Shown here piece after piece: positions 32,981-44,979 of a DNA stretch of 60,000 nucleotides (its first letter is position 1; the number at the start of each line of letters is the position of its first letter). The stretch spans positions 16,823,077 through 16,883,076 of the forward strand of contig CM043946.1 in the NCBI GenBank assembly GCA_014529385.2. The letters run 5' to 3'. A program made the position numbers and the translations under genes. The stretch comes from Adiantum capillus-veneris (Eukaryota; Streptophyta; Polypodiopsida; Polypodiales; Pteridaceae). The notes under the pieces were generated by a model, which was given only the letters and a program-made list of their open reading frames with translations, did not search any database and was not told the origin of the DNA.

Positions 32981-34680
32981 ACAACTTGTTTCCATGAAGC
33001 TCAAAATATTTTCATCCTTGAGCACACAATTTGTAAAATAAATGTGTGTAATATCTTTGTACAAAAGCTCATCACACATGGTTTCTAGACATTACCGGAA
33101 GGAATCCTTCATGGTAAGATCGCCAAACACATGCACACCAAAAATGTACAAAATTGAAATGTATGCATGTTTTTCACTATTGATCATAAAATTTGTACCC
33201 TTGACATTTTGGACCAATTAAATGAAAAAGACAAATGATGAAAACACAAAGATGAAGTGTGCAACAAAATGATGACAATGACAACAAACAACAATGACAA
33301 CGAAAAGAAGACAATTTTGAAGAGAACACACTTGATGACTTCTTCACACAAAATGAATGAATGAACAAATTTGTACTACCTAGGAATACTAGTGCACCTA
33401 CTAGTGAGCATACCTAGGACTACTAGCAATGAATCTGGTAGAAAAATGCCATGATGTGTTATGGGACATTGAACCATGGTCACTGCATACAACCATAGAA
33501 TCACCATGATGTATCCAATTGAGAACAGTGAAGACTCAAATGTAGTGAGATCCGCCATGATGTATCATAGGTAGATGAATCATGTTAGCCAAGGAGTGCA
33601 CCACAAAATGAACACATGAACCAACATGAAGTCTTTGTAAAACCCTAATTTTGGCTTAAGGGGGTGATAGTTAGGGTAAACCCAGCTTATGGCACCATAG
33701 GGAAAAGCCCTCTAGCCACCTAGTAAAGATAAATGATGAGATGGATTAATAGCAATAGGGGGAAACCTCTCTAGCTAATGATTGTAAAGCACTAAGCCTA
33801 TATTAGAGGTTATTCTCTAATAAATATATTTCCCTTTGAGCTATCATCATTGTATCTATACTCTACCTTTATAATTTTTCCCTAAGCTATAGCCTAACCT
33901 TAATTTCCATTGTTCTAACCCTAACCCTAGCATCATGGTGAGCTTAAGGATTCATCCACTGATAGCCGTTTTTCGGCTTTCCGTAATTTCCATAGTGAGT
34001 TAACCCACCCTACCAAAATCATTCAAACACTGTGGCTATCCCTACCATTTCACTGTATATAGGTGTGTGTGAGTTAGGGGACTTTTCCCATATCTTCTTA
34101 AAAAACCTTAATTAGCTAGTCACTAGGCTAGTTGAGCCAAAAAAATAAAAAATATAAGTATTTTATGGCCCATTTGTGTGTAAATATTTCATTGTATATA
34201 GGGCCTAAAGAAAAGGATTTTTCATAATTATTTTGGTATTTATTTAAATATTTCTACCTATGGTGTGTTATTTATGCTATGTACATTGACTCACCATTAC
34301 CATATTTTTTCTTACCATTTTGCACTCTCTTTATTCCATATAAAAATAATTTCATGCAAGCTTCTCTTATTTTTGGTGTAACTCCATCCCAACAAAAATC
34401 CAAAAAAACTAGTTTTATTTATGTGTATATTTTTTCACTATTGTGATTTTTTCCTTCCTACATCTATTCTCTTTTACTCTCATAAATTAGAACACCAAAA
34501 ATATTCATCTTTTTATGGTATACTTATAATGAGAGAGATTTATTTTGACCCCTTTATATTTTTTCCACCTATATTATTTATATTTGACATGTATATATAT
34601 TTTTTAGACCCCTCAATATTTGATTTTCTTAGTTGTACTATTCATTTATATCATGATCTCAACAATATCTTCAATTATAG
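32981..34680. other. AT-rich non-coding stretch
   Basis: No gene or element end recognised. From about 34080 the DNA is very AT-rich with long T and A runs. A small CCTAACCCTAACCCTAG block lies near 33916 and is too short to be telomeric. Confidence 0.55.
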
Positions 34681-34689
34681 ACGTACCAA

Positions 34690-36560
34690 ATAAGGTCAAG
34701 GGTATGTGGAATGCATGCTATGCACCATGGGGAGCTCACTCTTGGAGGTATTCAAAAGAATCATCCAAAGAAAGACCTCACAAGGACTTTGTGCAGTGGA
34801 AAAAACAGTCGGTTTTGCTGAATTTTTAAAGATCACATGCTCCCCAAATTTGAAAAGGTGATACAAACAAAAGTTGTAGCTTGTGAGATAAACTTTTACC
34901 TCAAATTTTTTGATATTTTTTTGAGCTACGAGCTGTGAGCTATGATTTTATTGGTGGACCCCAGTTTGCCCATGCTATGCAGCCACACTCCCTCTTCCAC
35001 TTTATCATTTTCCTCTTTCACACACACTCCTCCCTCTCCTTCCCAGTCCCAAACCTACAACTCCCATGTCCTAATTCACCCTCTTCACCATTGCCACATC
35101 TCTCACACCTCCATAGCCTTCATTCTCCATTTCTACACCCTATGTGTCCCCCTTTCTCTCTACATATATGTCCATATTACCATACTCTCTTCAGCTTTGT
35201 AAAGAACTTCAAAAAATCAGCAAAAATCTAAGGATAACCTTTGCAAATGAAGGCTTTTATTATGAATTTTCCAAGTTTTGAAGATAACATAGCTTCATCG
35301 ACACGCGCTACTTCGCCATGCTGACTGCTTCTTCTTCCGGTGCTATAAAGAGGTGAATGTCAACTTCTCCAAAGCTTCAACCTCTCTTTACAAGCTCATC
35401 CCTTCTCTAAATTTTCTCATCATATATATCACCATTTGGTGAATGATTTTGTAAATAATTTTTAGTGTTAATTACTAACTACTAACCACTAACCTTATTG
35501 TAAAATGCACCCTCTACTAGAGTAGGCACTCCCGTATTATTCACTCCATCCTCTCTCCTTTCATCCTCAATAATTCTCTTCCCTTGAGCCCACATCCATG
35601 TGACTCAAAGGACAAGAGAGACCCACCCTCATTAAAAAAAATTAAAAAAATGCATAATCTTTTATTCCTTCAAATAAACTTGATTAGGCCTAATCCTAAT
35701 CAGGGCTTCTAAAACCTATAAATAAAGCCCTTCTCTCCCTTGTAAATCATCACATGATCACACTACACCACACCATTCTCAACACATAACACACCACTCT
35801 TCAAGCCTAGTTGTGTAGAGTGTGTGCATTGTGAGTGCTCTATTCCATCACTACACATAGGTGCATGGAGAAGCTTGAAGTTAGTTATGCCATCTAGAGG
35901 AGTGGAGTGATACTATACTCTGCAATCACACTTGTAGCCTACTATTGTCCATAAATAAGATTCCTAGTTTTGGGTGCAATTATATGCTGCAACTACGACT
36001 CTTCTCTCCAAATTGACTTGATAAGTTGGCTCATCAGGTGGTTGACGGTATATTGTCCTTGAAGTTTGTTGTGCCATTTCATGCTTGGTGGTTTGAGGGC
36101 TTGTTGAATTGTTTGCCTAAAAGGTCAATTGTAAGAGGGTGCTCGGTGAGAGGGCTCCCGTGACCCTAAGACAATTTGTGTATTGGCAACAAGGTCAAGT
36201 TTTGTGTTGTCTCTCTATCAAGCTTTGTGTGCATCTAGTCTTTAAGGCTAAGACTGAGTTGCTCAAGTTGATTTGTGCTCTTTACCTCTCTCTAGCGTGG
36301 TGAATGTTTGTGTTTGGTGTGTGTGTGGCTATCTTGCATTCCCCTCTCTTTGTGCGTTTGAGTACAAGGAGATATCACGTGCGTCCTAGTTCGCATCTAC
36401 AACTAGGTGGTGCCCCTTTTCTTGTTTGGTTTCTGGCTGTGGGTTGTTGTCTCTGATTGTGCTTGCCCCAACCCCAATTGAGCAGCACGGGAGCCTCGAA
36501 GGGTGTTTAGAGGACGCTCTTCTTGTTGCCCGCCCCGGACCGCCTCACCACCATTGCCTA
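34690..36560 (+). other. LTR-like or promoter-like remnant
   Basis: Non-coding region with a pyrimidine-rich part (34975-35190), a plant-consensus TATA box at 35719-35726 and a long GT/CT-rich downstream part like the R-U5 and leader of plant gypsy elements. No second copy exists in the window and no TG...CA ends or primer site could be fixed, so the LTR reading is only an inference. Confidence 0.3.
35719..35726 (+). promoter_or_regulatory. Candidate TATA box
   Basis: TATAAATA within CCTATAAATAAAG matches the plant TATA consensus. Followed 30-40 bp downstream by a CT-rich start-site-like stretch. No downstream gene is recognised. Confidence 0.35.
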
Positions 36561-36599
36561 TCTCACTAATGATGCTTAGGGTAGAGCATGCTTTTTGCT

Positions 36600-36915
36600 A
36601 CCTGATTCTAACAGCCAAAGCAAAAGTCGCCAACCCAAAGTGACTAGTCCTAAAGTAGGTTGAAATGGCCAAAGGATACCCTAACCCAATTTAGAGTGGC
36701 CAAACCTAAGCATCCTTTCACGACCAACCCTAAGAGGCCAAACAAGACCAATGATTGGCAACTAAGCTAAAAGCCACTAATCTTAAGCGTCTAGTTCATA
36801 ATGGACTAAAGTAGCCAAACTAATGTAGCCATAAGTTGATTTAGAGAGGCCAACCCTAAGGAGCTTTGCACAGCCAACTCCTAGTGGCTGAACTATAAGC
36901 GACAATCCTAAGAGA
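36600..36915. repeat. Degenerate minisatellite with GGCCAAACCCTAAG-like motif
   Basis: Variants of GTGGCCAAACCTAAG recur about ten times at irregular spacing of roughly 25-50 bp (for example near 36650, 36693, 36730, 36867). The units are strongly diverged, so the array is old. Confidence 0.6.
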
Positions 36916-37130
36916 GGTATGTCACCCAAAAAAACAAGTAAAAGCAGAATAATAAAAATGTCCTCAAAATAGAGATACGTGAGACTTAAAATTGGTAGCC
37001 ACAATATGAATCATAAAATACTAAATTATTTTGAGAAATGATGATAAAGAGTAGCATAATGGTAGGCACCGCTTTTCGCCGTTCGTCCAAATTTTGAGCA
37101 GAAGACCCTAAAAAATGCCTCGAAGTTGAG

Positions 37131-37602
37131 CATTAGGGAAAATTTGGACTCTCAGAGGGGCCTTATAAGGACTTTGAATTTCTCTCTCTTGGCCAAAATG
37201 GGTACGCGATAAATTTTTTACAAATGAAATCAAAACTTGTTGAACCTTTTGGATTTAGAATGTACTCATCGAGATCTATCCATTGATATATAGGATGCCA
37301 TCGGATTCCTTATATTCAATAATATTTTGTTTTTTGATATGACAACTCCATTTTATAAATGGAATTTCTCCCCACATTTCAATTTCAATATAGGGAAGGC
37401 TATAACTTCTACAAATCAATTCCAAATTGGTCGAAGTTTGGGGATTTAGAGTCTATCTTCTAAGATCTTTCCAATGATATGTTGGTTTTGATAGATTTTG
37501 ACAAAGCGTTCAGGTACTTCATCGAGTTGCCCACTTTGGACAAGAGAGACAAAGTCAAACATCCTTATAAGGCCCCTTTGAGAGTCCAAATTTTCCCTAA
37601 TG
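37131..37602. repeat. Foldback-like inverted repeat, 72-bp arms
   Basis: Left arm 37131-37202 (starts CATTAGGGAAAATTTGGAC) and right arm 37530-37602 are reverse complements with about 10-12 mismatches or gaps. The 327-bp centre contains two diverged direct repeats (GGATTTAGA...AGATCT-TCCA-TGATAT near 37250 and 37440). The form fits a MITE or foldback element; no TSD is evident. Confidence 0.8.
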
Positions 37603-38300
37603 GGTGTCCAAATATAAATCAACAAGTAAATATAATCAATGATTAACCACATTGATTAGTAATAAACACCATATAAGATACTAGCTATATTCCTCTCAAC
37701 ACAAAATAATCACTATTAAAAAGAATTTTTCTTAAAAATAAAATATGCAATTACAAATTTTACAAGTGAATCGCATATACATACTCTGTGTTTTTACCAC
37801 GATTTGTATTATCATGTGATCATTCTCACTTTGATACCATGATGAGATGTAGAGGGAGAGGAAGAGAGATAAGACAAGAGACATACCATGTACGCTCCCA
37901 AAGATTGATTCATATTGTGGACAAGGTACATATATATATGTGAAACTAAGTCGAGCAAAGTGAGCCATATATAGCTCCAACATAGATAAAGGGTACGTAA
38001 GTCTCATTAATATGTTACGAGAAACAAATAATGTGTGGAGAGTTGAATATAGTACTGTGCTTCAATATCTTTGAATTTTTATTTAAATTTTAGGTTGAAT
38101 TGCAATGGTTATTAATATGTGGAGTAGGAAAGGTTTCTTAATCTTGTGGATTGTGGGGCCAATTGAGCATAATAAGGGAATAATTTGCTTGATTGCAATC
38201 CTTGAATTTTAATATTTTTTTCATTGCTATGTAATTTTCATGATGGTGCCTTGGATGTTTTAAGGTGACAAGGGGAAAACAAGAGTTAAACCCATTTGGG
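37603..38300. other. Non-coding stretch
   Basis: AT-rich; frames here have no recognisable domain or repeat. Confidence 0.5.
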
Positions 38301-38303
38301 TTC

Positions 38304-38655
38304 ATGATTTTGTGGTTGTGTCATTGAGTATGGCTATATGCAAGGTCATCAAAGAAGGGTGCCCTACAATTGTAACCCAAATGTGGTGAAAATTTGGCTC
38401 ATATTTAAGGTTTTAGCACGAATTACATAATTATGCCAAGGGAAATATTGACCATAGGAGGAAAAAGTGAACTTTAAACTTTGCCTCACTTTTAAATTTT
38501 CTACCATGCTGGTTGATAGAGAAAATCTTGTAGAATAGAAAAAGCTACAAATATGTGACTCTGAGCCACATGACAAGGATATAACCGCCAAAGGGAGAGC
38601 TTCACAGCTTTGAGCTCTATATTGAGGCATTTAGCACTGATGGTCGATGGTGCTC

Positions 38656-38723
<68 letters not shown>

Positions 38724-38977
38724 TCTGATAATTGCGAAGATGATGATGACCTACAATGAATGATTTTGGGGTTGTGTCACTAATCATGGCTACATGCAAG
38801 GTTAGTAAAAAAGGATACCCTATAGTGTAACCCAAGCATAGAGAAGGTTTGCTTCAAATTTCAAGTTTTCACCATGAATTGTCGAGTAACATCTAGGTGA
38901 CAATTGACCATGGCAGACCAAAGCGAAATTGAAACTTTGTCTCCCTTTTGAGGTTTTTAGCATGTTGGTTGACACAC
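38304..38977. repeat. Diverged direct duplication, about 455-bp offset
   Basis: The segment 38304-38522 is matched by 38758-38977 (shared text such as GGTTGTGTCA, ATGCAAGGT, GTAACCCAA, ATTGACCAT, TGGTTGA). Between the copies lies the CT microsatellite. The second copy ends where the E5 LTR begins, so E5 may have landed within the repeat. Confidence 0.75.
38652..38712. repeat. CT microsatellite
   Basis: About 60 bp of CT with one CCCT interruption, followed by a short AC run. Confidence 0.97.
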
Positions 38978-38981
38978 ATCA

Positions 38982-39154
38982 TTAGAGGGTTGCAAGAAAA
39001 CACACACAGATTAGAGAAGATGAAGTAAGCTCAAGGCACACAATAGAGAGTGTATTACTTAGGGTGCAATGGAAAGATGAGTTAGACCTAGAGTGATGGG
39101 CATATATAAATGCCCCGGCGTTCCTAAGTGTGTTCACACACATCACTACCACAT
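38982..39154 (-). repeat. E5 3' LTR, degenerate
   Basis: Aligns to the 227-bp LTRs at 40416, 45346 and 58329 but lacks about 35 bp of A/G-rich middle and the terminal part at its minus-strand start. A run of C (minus-strand polypurine tract) follows at 39154-39160. Confidence 0.8.
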
Positions 39155-39219
39155 CCCCCCTGTGGTGAATGAGAGCTAGCACATATAGTAAAAGGAAGTT
39201 CCATGCCCTGAGGACATGA

Positions 39220-40410
39220 TCAATCCACAAAGGGGACTAAGCCCAAAGATTTGCAGAAAGATTTGAACTTCTCATGAGACAATGCCTTTGTGAAAAGATC
39301 TGCAAGGTTGTCCTGTATTGGCACGTAAGCTAAGCTGATCTCTCCTGCTGAGAGCCTCTCCCTGACATAGTGGTAATGCACCTCAATGTGCTTTGTGCGG
39401 GCATGAAAAATTGGGTTCCTCGCAACTGTCAATGCGCTCTCACTGTCAGTGTAGATAGTGTTGGCAGTGTTATGTCCAAAAACCAAATCATCCATAAAGC
39501 GTCTGAGCCATACACACTCAATCATAGCTGTGAAGACTGCCTTGTACTCAGCCTCACAATTGGAAGTGGCCATAGTAGGTTGCTTCTTGCTCAACCATGA
39601 TATGCATGAGCTGCCAAGCATGAAACAAAAACCACTTGTGGACACTAGTGTGTCAAAACAACCAGCCCAAATCTGAGTCTAAAAAAGCATGCAAATCTGA
39701 CGGCAATGATCCCCCCTTGGGATAAAATAAGCCAAGATGTAGAGTGCCACAAGTAGTAAAAAATCCTCTTGACAGCCTACCAATGCTTAGACCCTGGGCT
39801 ACCCATGAGTCTGCTCACTTGTAAGATTACAAATTGAACATTTGGCCTCTTGTTGCATACATAAATGAGGCATCCAAGAGCAATTTGGTAAAGAGTGACA
39901 TCTGCAGGATCACTAGCATCATGAAGACACAATTTTAAACTTGTTGCCATGGGAGTGGCAATAGGTTTCCAATCCTTAAGTCCAAACTTACATAGCAATG
40001 TCTCTATGTAACATTTCTGACACAAGGAAATACCACCATCACACTGCTTAAACTGTATACCCAAGTAATGATACAATAGACCCAAATATTTCATCTTGAA
40101 AGTAGCATTCAAATTAGCCTTAAATTCAGCAATATGTCTCTCATTTGGTCCAATGATCAACAAATCATCCATGTTGAGAACCACAATGAGAAGTACATCA
40201 CCCTCACGCTTTACATACAATGTGCTTTCTGTTGGACTATTATTACAAAAGCCTCATTTGACAAAATGAGTGTCAGCCTTCTCGTACCAAGCATGAGGAG
40301 ATTGCTTCAACCGATTTGTTACATTTGCCCACTTTATCCTCTTGTCCTTTCTTGACAAAATTGTGAGGCTACGTTACATAAACTTCCTCAAATATGTCAC
40401 CATTCAAGAA
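39220..40410 (-). pseudogene. E5 RT (C-terminal) and RNase H
   Basis: The RT part (40220-39777) has NMDDLLI in place of YVDD and the conserved HYLGIQF segment. RNase H (39645-39220) shows STSGFCFMLGSSCISWLSKK, a CEAEYKA active-site piece, TDSESAL and [13 protein letters not shown] frameshift and stops separate the two. The domain copied and degraded RNA in the parental element; the catalytic change and breaks make this copy dead. Confidence 0.88.
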
Positions 40411-40415
40411 AATAG
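40411..40415. repeat. Target-site duplication AATAG (left) of E6
   Basis: AATAG lies in E5 RT directly before the E6 LTR; second copy at 45573-45577. Confidence 0.92.
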
Positions 40416-40643
40416 TGTTGGAATTAAGGTTGCAGAGAAACACACACAGCTTGGAGAAGACGAAGGAAGATCAAGGCACACAATAGAGAGTGTTTTACTT
40501 AGTGTGCAATGGAAATATAGATAGCCCTAGAGTGATGGGCGTATATACAATGCACGAGGGCAAAAATATCCTAAAAGAGGGAAAAAATGCCCCGGCGGTC
40601 CTAGTGTGTTCACACACATCACTACCACATGTATATGGTAACA
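40416..40643 (-). repeat. E6 3' LTR, 228 bp
   Basis: Minus-strand start TGTTACCATATACATG at 40643, end CCAACA at 40416. A C-rich stretch at 40644-40655 is the polypurine tract on the minus strand (GAGGGGGGATT). Confidence 0.92.
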
Positions 40644-40718
40644 AATCCCCCCTCGAGTGATGCGGTGAACGAGAGCTGGCACATGAGTAAAGGGAAGTGC
40701 CATGCCTTGAGGACATGA

Positions 40719-41455
40719 TCAGTCCACAAAGGGGAGTAAGCCCAAATCTTTGCGGAAAGCTTCAAGCTTCTCACGAGACAATGCCTTTGTGAAAAGATCT
40801 GCAAGGTTGTCCTGTGTTGGCACATAAGCCAAGCTGATCTCTCCTGCTAAGATCCTCTCCCTGACATAGTGGTAATGCACCTCGATGTGCTTTGTGCGAG
40901 CATGAAAAATTGGGTTCCTCACAACTGCCAATGCACTCTGACTGTTAGTGTAGATAGTGTTGGCAGTGTCCTTCCAACACCCACATCAGCCATAAGGCGT
41001 CTGAGCCATACACACTCAACCATAGCTGTGAAGACTGCCCTGTACTCAGCCTCACAATTGGAAGTGTCCACAGTAGGTTGCTTCTTACTCAACCATGATA
41101 TACATGAACTGCCAAGCATGAAACAAAAACCACTTGTGGACACTCGCGTGTCAAAATAACCAGCCCAATCTGAGTCCGAAAAAGCATGTAAGTCTGGCGG
41201 CAATGATCCCCCCTTGGGATAAAACAAGACAAGATGTAAAGTGCCACTAAGGTAGCAAAAAATCCTCTTGACAGCCTGCCAATGCTTAGACCCTGAGCTA
41301 TGCATAAATCTGCTGACCTGTGAGACTGCAAACTGAATATCCGGCCTCGTGTTGCATACATAAATGAGGTAGCCAAAAGCAGTTTGGTAAAGAGTGACAT
41401 CAGCAGGATTGCCAGCATCATGTAGACTCAACTTCAAACCTGTTTCCATGGGAGT
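40719..41455 (-). pseudogene. E6 RNase H and RT C-terminal part
   Basis: RT end (41449-41200) with METGLKLSLHDAGNPADV and RPDIQFAVSQVSRFM, then RNase H with DSDWAGYFDTRVSTSG, SNCEAEYRAVFTA and, after a frameshift near 40960, [12 protein letters not shown] and DNLADLFTKALS. The frame ends at about 40719, before the polypurine tract. Confidence 0.88.
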
Positions 41456-41474
41456 GTAAATAGGTTTGCAATCG

Positions 41475-42083
41475 TCAAGTCCAAACTAGCAATGTCTCTA
41501 TGTAACTTTTCTGACACAAGGCAATACCACCATCACGCTGCTTAAACTGTATACCCAAGTAATGATGCAACAGCCCTAAATCTTTCATCTTGAAAGTAGC
41601 ATTCAAATCAACCTTAAATTCAGGTCCAGTGATCAGCAAATCATCAACATAAAGAACCACAATGAGAAGTACATCACCCTCACGCTTTACATACAATGTG
41701 CTTTCTATTGGACTGTTATGAAAGCCTTGTTTGACCAAATGAGTGTCAGCTTTCTCATACCAAGCACGAGGATATTGCTTCAACCCATACAAAGCCTTCT
41801 TACATCTACACACTTTGTCCTCTTGTCCTTTTATGACAAAACCGCGAGGCTGCGTTACATAAACTTCCTCAAATATGTCACCATTCAAGAAAGCAGTAAC
41901 AATGTCTGATTGATATACATCCCAACCAAAATGAGCTGCCAATGCACATAGAAAACTCACAGTAGTTATACAACAAGTGGAAGCAAAAGTCTCTTCATAA
42001 TCAATGCCTTTTTGCTGTTCATAACCCTTTGCAACAAGTCGAGCCTTATGGCGATCGATCTCACCATCCGGCTTGCGTTTCAA
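41475..42083 (-). pseudogene. E6 reverse transcriptase
   Basis: 203 codons open with the RT landmarks [52 protein letters not shown] and an intact catalytic LYVDDLL. Compared with E8 it lacks six residues after TGP (the NERHIA piece), an in-frame deletion. The frame is lost after SYIETLL, where several bases are missing. It is otherwise the best kept RT of this family in the window. Confidence 0.9.
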
Positions 42084-42173
42084 CTTGTAAACCCACTTTG
42101 TACCAATGGCCTATTTTCCAGGAGGAAAATCACATAAAGTCCATGTGTCATTTTCTATAAGTGCATCATATTC

Positions 42174-42810
42174 TCATTGCATGGCAGCCATCCAATTTTC
42201 TAAATTCTCTGCTTCATCAAAAGACAGAGGCTCCTCAACATCATGTAAACTAGACACAGCCAAAGCATAACAATCTGATGCATAAGATGCATGGTGAGAG
42301 CCTGAACGAGTACGGGTAGACAAAGGTGCATCCAATTTGCTGTCACGCAAAGTGTGCACCAGCCATTTTGGCATACCTCTAGCCTGCTCATTTTCAGCCC
42401 TTTCCTCATCAAGTACATCATGTACATCTGCATCAGTAATAGGGTGATCTAAAACATTTTCAGAAACCCCCATAGGCTGTACATTTTCCTCATTGGAACT
42501 TACATTCGTATTTCCACCATTGAAAAGAGGCAACAAAGTGTCATAAATGTCCTGTGAGCTTACATTACTGTCTCTAGTACATGATAGCAAGGGCTGAATA
42601 GAATCTTCCACAAACACTATATCCCGTGAAACCAGAATACGTTTTGTTTGCGGATGATACAACCTATAACCTTTGCTTTCAGCACTATAACCAACAAAAA
42701 TACATTTGACAGCCTTATCATTGAATTTTCTGCGCTTTGTTTGTGGCACCAAAGCATATGCCAAACAGCCAAAAACACGCATGTGCTCAATAGAAGGCTT
42801 TCTATCATGT
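42174..42810 (-). pseudogene. E6 integrase C-terminal part and linker
   Basis: Begins at RKPSIEHMRVFGCLAYAL, the usual text after the integrase core, followed by KAVKCIFVGYS, YHPQTKRILVSRDIVF and a long acidic linker to LENWMAAMQ at the RT start. The preceding part of integrase is not upstream on this strand but lies inverted at 42811-43985. Confidence 0.88.
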
Positions 42811-43985
42811 GATGCTGATGTTGATGCAGAATGGGCTTTTAGCGCAGAGTGCACTTACAATCTTGTTGTCCATGATGCATGCTTGTCAGTTGCTGCAGAT
42901 TCACATGTGTGGTATTTCGATAGTGGTGCTACAAAGCACATTACCTCACCTCGTGAATTATTCACCTCTCTTGAGTCTGTCCCTCATGGGAATTCAGTCA
43001 CTTGTGCCAACAATGCCTCTTATCCAGTTCAGGGAGTTGGAAAGATTGTGCTTACTGCTGCTAATGGCAGTTCTTTCACACTTGTTGATGCACTTTATGT
43101 ACCTGGGATCAAGAAGAATCTCTTTTCTGTATCCACACTTGCGAGACTTGGACTTGTAGTCAAATTTGTGGATGATAGATGTACAGTTCATGATCTCAGT
43201 TTTGGTGATGAAATTGTTGCATCTGGCCTTTTATGCTGTGGGCTATATAAGCTCACTTTGTATGACAAGTGTGGACAAAATTTTGCAAATGTTCTTGCAG
43301 ATTCAAGGGCTATTTCAGATGCAAAACTTTGGCATGCACGTTTTGGTCATTTGAATTTTGCGAGTTTGCTACATTTGTAGAAATCTGATATGGTTGCTTC
43401 TTTGCCGCCTCTTTAAGCACCTATCAAACATGTTTGTGAAGGCTGTATTTTGGGTAAGATGCTGCATTCTAAGTTTCCAAAGGATGGTTCACTTCGGGCC
43501 ACATGCAGGTTGCAGCTTGTGCATAGTGATGTTTGTGCGCCCATGCAAACTCTGTCCTTGGGCAATTACCTGTACTTCGTGACTTTCATTGATGATTACT
43601 CCAGGCATGCATGGGTATTTCCGCTTAAAGAAAAGTCCAAAGTTTTTATGTGCTTCAAACAATTTCTGGCTATGGCTGAAAATGTCTCGAAATGTACTAT
43701 GAGCACCCTCCGTTCCGATCGAGGGGGGGAGTATATGTCTCATGAATTTATTGCATTTCTGGCTAGTCGTGGGATAAAACACCAATGTCCAGTGCCTTAT
43801 ACACCTCAGAAAAATGGTGTTGCTAAGAGGAAAAATAGGTCGCTAATGGAAATGGCATGATGTATGGTCAAAAGTCAAGCTTTGTTGCATTCTTTTTGGC
43901 ATGAGGCCATCATGTGTGCCACTTATGTACTTAACAGGTGTCCTACAAAAGCTTTGCAGTCTATTACTCCATATGAAGCATGGCA
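42811..43985 (+). pseudogene. E6 inverted protease-integrase block
   Basis: On the plus strand, opposite to the rest of E6. It reads from the end of Gag through protease (WYFDSGATKHI at about 42912-42940; LYVPGIKKNLFSVSTLARLG), the zinc-binding region (HARFGH near 43334, CEGCILGK near 43434) and the integrase core (HSDVCAP near 43520, RSDRGGEYMS near 43713, NGVAKRKNR near 43815). The catalytic Glu of the usual GVAERKNR is Lys here. Stops: TAG near 43378, TAA near 43414, TGA near 43858. It ends at SITPYEAWH, exactly where the minus-strand integrase resumes at RKPSIEHM. Confidence 0.92.
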
Positions 43986-44979
43986 TCTTTCACAGAAGAC
44001 TCAACAATGGCTACATTTGTAGTGGAACAAGCATTTGCAGTGGAACCACCCTCTTTCTTCTTAGCCTCTTTGGCCTTCAACTTAGGACACGACTTGATCA
44101 AGTGATCATTAGCTTTACAATAATGGCAACGCATCTTCTTTTTGCCCTTATCACCAGAATTGCCAGACGAAGTGTTGCGAGTAGAAGCATTGGGAACAGA
44201 AGTTTTGCCACTCACAGTAGAACCATAAGAAGTGGCTGCATTGTTGTTCCCACCCTTTCTTTGAGAAGAAATAAAAGCCTGTTCAATTGCACGCTGTCTA
44301 GTCCTGTTTTTTCTGGAAAGTGACTCTTGCAACAGCAATGTGTATAATGCATCAAACTTGACAACTTTTGGATTTCCTTGGGTCATAAGTCTTCAAGTAC
44401 TAGCAAAAGTCTGGTAAGAATCTGGTAAGGCATCAAGAACAATCTGCACTAGGGAACTGTCTGAAATGACTTCACCTGTAGAAATGAGTTGCTCATTGAT
44501 ATCCTTGACACTAGCAAGGAAAGTGTCCATATCATCTTCCTCATGCATAATCTTTGACTCCAACTCTTTACGTAGCAAAGCAATTTTAGCCATGTTGTGA
44601 CTTGCATAAAGACCAGCCAAAATATCCCAACCCTGTTTTGCAGATTTTGCTGAACAGATGTGAGAAACAATGGTGTGCTTCACAGACAATGCAATCAATG
44701 CATGAGCATGCGCATCCTTAACATCCCAACGAGCTTGTTCTGCCATAGGAAAAACAACTCTAACAGCTGCAATCCTTGCAGCAAGACCTGCAACATCCTC
44801 AACATCACCTACATCCTCAGAACCAGGACATACATCAATGCCCTGCACAATGTTCCAGACGCCCTTTGACACAAGAACATGTTGCATCATATAAGCCCAC
44901 ATGGGGTAATTGTCCCCATCCAACCTGTCCTCAGCAGAGCAAACATCTTGAACACATCTGTGTTGTTGTTGTCAGCCAT
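43986..44979 (-). pseudogene. E6 gag
   Basis: Starts at the ATG at 44979 (MADNNNTDVFKMFA), shifts frame near 44925, then runs as DGDNYPMWAYMMQHVLVSKG and on through the Gag capsid region (UBN2-like: GWDILAGLYASHNMAKIALL). One stop near 44393 precedes the C-terminal part with zinc knuckle CHYCKANDHLIKSC (CX2CX4HX4C) near 44100-44140. It ends abruptly at VESSVKDA, where the inverted block begins. Confidence 0.88.

Noticed and set aside
33910-33935. CCTAACCCTAACCCTAG as telomere-like repeat
   Set aside because: Only two to three units and not the plant CCCTAAA type; too short to be an interstitial telomere.
34935-35231. 98-codon plus-strand frame rich in Ser, Pro, His and Leu
   Set aside because: It follows a pyrimidine-rich, low-complexity stretch, and two frames are open at once, which is a composition effect.
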